A stretch of DNA of 9,015 nucleotides from Methanobacteriota archaeon (GTDB taxonomy: Archaea; Thermoplasmatota; Thermoplasmata; RBG-16-68-12; EA-27), in assembly GCA_016207545.1 (NCBI GenBank), contig JACQPO010000165.1:1-9015 (forward strand). The letters are read 5' to 3'. Below the pieces are notes generated by a model that did not search any database, was not told the DNA's origin, and saw only the letters and a program-made list of their open reading frames with translations. Both the position numbers and the translations under genes were made by a program. Each line of letters begins with the position of its first letter. The stretch's first letter is position 1. This document shows positions 6,877-9,015 of the stretch, piece after piece.

Positions 6877-6886
6877 TAGGTTAACC
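6877..6886 (-). promoter_or_regulatory. Possible TATA-like element before the LhgO-like gene
   Basis: On the minus strand TTAACCTAAT lies about 33 bases upstream of the ATG at 6848, inside the only AT-rich stretch of the 52-base gap to the upstream gene. The gap, together with weak SD signals (a GAAGGA about 12 bases upstream), leaves open whether the oxidase has its own promoter or is read through from the Ldh_2 gene. Confidence 0.25.
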
Positions 6887-6900
6887 CCGTCCGTGGCGTT

Positions 6901-7980
6901 TCAAGAGGACCACGGGACCCCGAGGTCCCCGCCGACCTTCTTCAGGGACTCCACGACCTTCGGGCCAAGGGGGATCCCTTCCGCGAGGCACTCCCGCTCG
7001 AACGCGAATCCCTTCTCGCCGTGCACGTAGACCCGCTCGTGACCCTCCGCCTTCGGGCTGTTCCGCACCTGGTCCAAGAATGTCCGCAGGTCCCGGCTCA
7101 CGTCCGCGAGGGGTCGAAACGCGTCCACGCGGATCGCGCCGAAAAAGTGGGCGATGTTCGCGCTTCCCTCTGCCGCATACGTCCCGAGGCCGAAGGCGCC
7201 GCCGGCGAGGACGGAGGACAGGATCTCGACGACCATCGCGAGCCCGTACCCCTTGTGGCCCGAGAACTCCTCCCCCTCGCCGCCCAGCGGGAGGATGCCG
7301 CCGCCCCCGCGCTTTCCGAGGTTCTCCAGGACCTCTGTCGCGTTTGTCGTGCCTTTCCCGCGCGCGTCGACGGCCCAGCCGAAGGGCATCGGCTTCCCCT
7401 GACGCTCGTACACCTCGAGCTTGCCCCGGGGGACGACGGACGTGGCGGCGTCGAACAGAAACGGCTCGCCTTCCGCGGGTACGGCGACGGCAATCGGGTT
7501 CGTCCCGAAGAGGGCGTCCCGCCCGAACGTGGGCACGACGAGAGGCGCGGCGTTCGTCATGGAGATCCCTATGCACCCGTGGGGGACCGCCATGAGGGCG
7601 TAGTAGCCGGCGATCCCGTAGTGGTTCGAGTTCCGGACCGTTACGAAGCCCGTGCCGTGGGCCTTCGCCTTCTCGATCGCGAGGGCCATCGCGCGGTGCC
7701 CCACGACTTGGCCGAGGCTCCTCCCGCCATCAATGAGGGCGGTCGTCGCGGTCTCGTGCACGACCTGACTCTTGTCCGTGGGGACCATGATCCCCTTCTT
7801 GAGGCCCTCCACGTACCGCCCGAGGCGGGCGACGCCATGGGAACCCTTGTCCCGCAGGTCCGCGAGGACGAGGATGTCCGCCGCGACCTTCGCGTCCTTT
7901 CGCGGGACCCCGAGCTTCTCGAACACCGCCGCGCAAAACCGTTCCAAGCCCTCCTTGTTCACGCGGACGACATCGGCCAT
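6901..7980 (-). CDS. Malate/L-lactate dehydrogenase family protein (Ldh_2 fold)
   Basis: The 359-residue protein is a typical member of the Ldh_2 family of NAD(P)-dependent 2-hydroxyacid dehydrogenases (archaeal malate dehydrogenase, L-sulfolactate dehydrogenase ComC, ureidoglycolate and 2,3-diketogulonate enzymes). These are unrelated to classical Rossmann-fold LDH/MDH. Seen are GSHGVARLGRYV (46-57, with H48 and R52), NSNHYGIAGYYA (117-128, with the conserved H120), FGTNPIAVAVP (158-168), FDAATS (176-181) and the nucleotide-binding GHKGYGLAM (241-249). Length is normal for the family. The start is firmly set by GAGGTGA three bases before the ATG. It would interconvert a (usually S-configured) 2-hydroxyacid and its 2-oxoacid in the cytoplasm. 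With the LhgO-like and LarA-like neighbours it suggests a hydroxyacid-use locus. Family members have broad and divergent specificities, so malate, lactate or sulfolactate cannot be told apart here. Confidence 0.92.
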   Translation of the reverse strand: MADVVRVNKEGLERFCAAVFEKLGVPRKDAKVAADILVLADLRDKGSHGVARLGRYVEGLKKGIMVPTDKSQVVHETATTALIDGGRSLGQVVGHRAMALAIEKAKAHGTGFVTVRNSNHYGIAGYYALMAVPHGCIGISMTNAAPLVVPTFGRDALFGTNPIAVAVPAEGEPFLFDAATSVVPRGKLEVYERQGKPMPFGWAVDARGKGTTNATEVLENLGKRGGGGILPLGGEGEEFSGHKGYGLAMVVEILSSVLAGGAFGLGTYAAEGSANIAHFFGAIRVDAFRPLADVSRDLRTFLDQVRNSPKAEGHERVYVHGEKGFAFERECLAEGIPLGPKVVESLKKVGGDLGVPWSS

Positions 7981-8143
7981 CGGTCACCTCGGGCAACGTT
8001 CGCGTGCAGGACGAAAGCGTGTCCCTACATGAGCGTTTGGTTCGTGCAATCGTAACTTAGGATACGTTCCCGGCCCGGCGGCGGGAGGACGCGAAAAAGA
8101 GGGCGGCCGCGACCACGCGTACGCATCCCCTTGAGACCTATGA
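7981..8143. other. Intergenic region between the Ldh_2 gene and a transposase remnant
   Basis: Apart from the Shine-Dalgarno site at its left end, no gene, tRNA or repeat could be recognised. Going upstream of the Ldh_2 gene, an AT-richer patch (8049-8065) may hold its promoter, but no clear TATA box is seen. Beyond it lies a GC-rich stretch with a five-A run (8094-8098, T run on the minus strand). Together with the remnant and the vapB promoter, the stretch without an intact gene is 492 bases (7981-8472). Confidence 0.5.
7984..7990 (-). promoter_or_regulatory. Strong Shine-Dalgarno site of the Ldh_2 gene
   Basis: The minus strand reads GAGGTGA, a perfect seven-base match to the usual archaeal 16S 3' end, separated by only three bases (CCG) from the ATG at 7980. 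It fixes the start and shows that this gene has a leadered message, unlike larA and vapB. Confidence 0.75.
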
Positions 8144-8407
8144 GACCGACCGCCACTAGCGCCGACACTGAACCGCCTCGTGTTCCTCGTGGACCGGGGA
8201 CCGTGGTACGTTTGGCCGTTCCAGCGCCTCGGCGTTCCGTGGCGGCACGAGACGTTCGGGGAGCGGTCCGCCGTGGAGCGATGGTTCCGCGTAGTAAAGC
8301 AGCGGGCGAAGGGGTTCGGGAAGCGGTGACCCCACAACGTGGGGCCCGACGACGCAGGTTCATGGTGCCTCGCGTTCGCGGGCCTTTACAACCTCTGGGA
8401 GGGTTAA
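8144..8407 (+). pseudogene. Decayed IS6-like transposase, C-terminal catalytic part
   Basis: In the frame starting at 8144 the translation reads ...LNRLVFLVDRGPWYVW... then RHETFGERSAVERWFRVVK..., a TGA at 8327-8329, then PHNVGPDDAGSWCLAFAGLYNLWEG and TAA at 8405-8407. The LVDRG aspartate and the AVERWF glutamate, 28 residues apart, match as recalled the last two members of the DDE triad in haloarchaeal IS6-like transposases. The conserved tail (SWCLAFAGLYNL) continues in the same frame after the TGA, so one nonsense change, probably TGG to TGA, interrupts it. The N-terminal helix-turn-helix and first aspartate are missing: an in-frame TGA lies just before 8144, and nothing recognisable precedes it. 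The family name comes from motif recall and not a database search. No inverted terminal repeats or target duplications could be identified. It is almost certainly inactive. Confidence 0.68.
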
Positions 8408-8417
8408 GTTGTCAAGC

Positions 8418-8434
8418 TCCCCTTTCGGTGGGGA
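8418..8434 (+). repeat. Small hairpin between the transposase remnant and vapB
   Basis: TCCCC (8418-8422) and GGGGA (8430-8434) form a five-base stem around a seven-base loop. It sits 11 bases after the end of the transposase frame and just upstream of the vapB TATA element. It could be a remnant of an insertion-sequence end, a weak terminator or part of the vapBC control region; no T run follows it. Confidence 0.3.
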
Positions 8435-8439
8435 AACCG

Positions 8440-8449
8440 TTAAGTAATA
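8440..8449 (+). promoter_or_regulatory. TATA box of the vapBC operon
   Basis: TTAAGTAATA is centred about 28 bases before the ATG at 8473, the position expected for a leaderless archaeal transcript. No Shine-Dalgarno sequence is present between it and the start codon, which supports this reading. Confidence 0.55.
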
Positions 8450-8470
8450 CGATACGCATCGCGTAATACG
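8444..8470 (+). promoter_or_regulatory. Repeat cluster in the vapB promoter, likely autoregulatory operator
   Basis: The octamer GTAATACG occurs twice in direct orientation (8444-8451 and 8463-8470) with a 19-base period. Between and overlapping the copies lies the dyad CGAT-acgc-ATCG (8450-8461). The cluster overlaps the TATA box and the expected start site. Toxin-antitoxin operons are commonly repressed by their own antitoxin, and AbrB-type antitoxins bind such short repeats, so autoregulation is a reasonable inference. Confidence 0.45.
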
Positions 8471-8472
8471 TT

Positions 8473-8700
8473 ATGGCTGAAGGCATTACAACGGTCACAT
8501 CGAAATACCAAGTGACAATCCCCCGTCGCGTCCGACGCCTGATGGGAATTAAGAAGGGAGACCGGGTAGCCTTTGTCCCTTCGGAACGGGGCGTGCTCCT
8601 CGTTCCCGCGGACGAGCTCCTCACGTGGCTTGCGAGAACCTTGCAGGGGATCGAGGAGACCATCGCAGAGAGTCGGGCGGGGTTCCGCCCGAGAAGGTAG
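8473..8700 (+). CDS. vapB: AbrB/SpoVT-type antitoxin (VapB)
   Basis: The 75-residue protein has an N-terminal swapped-hairpin AbrB/MazE domain. The signature TTVTSKYQVTIPRRVRRLMG spans residues 6-25 and is followed by KKGDRVAFVP (27-36) and GVLLVPA (40-46), ending with the conserved strand. The domain binds operator DNA as a dimer. The C-terminal part (47-75), helical and Arg-rich, is the region that in relatives wraps around and inhibits the toxin. The start is supported by the TATA box 28 bases upstream and by homology starting at residue 6. The stop TAG lies four bases before the toxin start, so the two form one operon. It neutralises the PIN-domain RNase encoded downstream and probably represses its own promoter. 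Confidence 0.9.
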   Translation: MAEGITTVTSKYQVTIPRRVRRLMGIKKGDRVAFVPSERGVLLVPADELLTWLARTLQGIEETIAESRAGFRPRR

Positions 8701-8704
8701 TCCC

Positions 8705-9015
8705 TTGCTCGTCCTCGACACGAACGTCCTGGCCCGACGAGAGCTTCTCGAATGGCTGAGGAAAACCGAGACGGAAGCGGTCCTCCCAGCCGTCGCCTAC
8801 ATGGAGGCGGCCTACCACGTCCTCAAGAAACAGCAACCCCTGGAGCATCTGGACCGCGCCTTGGCCGCCGCGGGAATCCGCGTCGCGCCCTTTGATGGGA
8901 CGTTGGCGGCCGAGGCGGCGCAAGCAGCAGCGGGCAGGTGGGACTTCGCCAAGAAGGCGCGCGACTACGCCATCGGGGCGCATGCGAGGGGCGAGGGGAG
9001 GACCCTCGTCACCGA
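8705..9015 (+). CDS. vapC: PIN-domain ribonuclease toxin (VapC), partial
   Basis: The frame from 8705 stays open to the window edge (103 whole codons visible). It begins LLVLDTNVLARRELLEWLRK, the classic start of a VapC toxin. PIN-domain acidic residues are visible as D5 (LDTNV), E34 (YMEAAYH) and D87 (ARDYAIGAHA); the last, usually in a TxNxxDF motif, would follow LVT just beyond the edge. These residues hold Mg2+ or Mn2+ for RNA cleavage, with tRNA or rRNA as usual targets. The proposed start is TTG at 8705-8707, four bases after the vapB stop and six bases after AGGT; no ATG or GTG lies near the beginning of the domain. Length cannot be judged because of truncation by the window. Non-toxin PIN proteins exist, but the adjacent AbrB-type gene makes the toxin role likely. 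Confidence 0.87.
   Translation, partial: MLVLDTNVLARRELLEWLRKTETEAVLPAVAYMEAAYHVLKKQQPLEHLDRALAAAGIRVAPFDGTLAAEAAQAAAGRWDFAKKARDYAIGAHARGEGRTLVT

Noticed and set aside
5604..6884. A 426-codon plus-strand frame opposite the LhgO-like gene
   Set aside because: Arg/Glu/Val-rich shadow translation with no conserved motif. The opposite strand encodes a clear FAD enzyme.
8131..8466. A 111-codon plus-strand frame over the transposase remnant
   Set aside because: It is in a different frame from the transposase-like translation and shows only Arg/Pro/Val-rich sequence without motifs.
7981..8472. tRNA, CRISPR or riboswitch in the gene-poor stretch
   Set aside because: No cloverleaf arms with a T-loop GTTCRA motif, no regularly spaced repeats beyond the two octamers at the vapB promoter, and no known aptamer pattern could be recognised by eye.

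Overview
The window looks like a GC-rich chromosomal segment (roughly two thirds G+C by eye) from an archaeon. The arguments for archaea are a cytosolic heterodisulfide-reductase operon of methanogen/Archaeoglobus type (hdrC-hdrB-hdrA-mvhD), TATA-like boxes lying about 26-30 bases upstream of start codons that have no Shine-Dalgarno sequence (leaderless transcripts), and a haloarchaeal-type IS6-like transposase remnant. A high-GC member of the Thermoplasmatota or a neighbouring euryarchaeal lineage would fit, but the sequence alone does not settle this. No mcr genes or other methanogenesis markers are visible.

Region 1 (1-3917, minus strand): a tightly coupled operon read from right to left, hdrC (3917-3342), hdrB (3345-2461), hdrA (2464-464) and mvhD (467-60). 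A further gene starts at 59 and runs off the left edge; its first 19 codons already show a CxxCxxC iron-sulfur motif like that of hdrC. The three internal junctions are 4-base NTGA overlaps, and the last is stop-start with no gap. Together these genes encode a soluble iron-sulfur/flavin complex that in relatives performs flavin-based electron bifurcation between a two-electron donor, ferredoxin and a disulfide. No hydrogenase or formate dehydrogenase genes are visible, so the electron donor is open.

Region 2 (3918-4060): a 143-base divergent intergenic region with nested palindromes close to hdrC and a TATA box for the gene on the right.

Region 3 (4061-7980): three enzymes of 2-hydroxyacid chemistry. 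They are a LarA-family nickel-pincer racemase/epimerase (plus strand), an FAD-dependent L-2-hydroxyglutarate-oxidase-like enzyme (minus, meeting larA tail to tail with 7 bases between), and a malate/L-lactate dehydrogenase of the Ldh_2 family (minus). A plausible reading is interconversion of 2-hydroxyacid enantiomers followed by oxidation to the 2-oxoacid, with reducing power perhaps reaching the Hdr complex. That link rests only on proximity.

Region 4 (7981-9015): a gene-poor stretch holding a decayed transposase (5' truncated, one in-frame TGA), followed by a VapBC toxin-antitoxin pair (AbrB-type antitoxin, PIN-domain toxin) whose toxin gene runs off the right edge. This part looks like accessory or mobile DNA next to the metabolic core.
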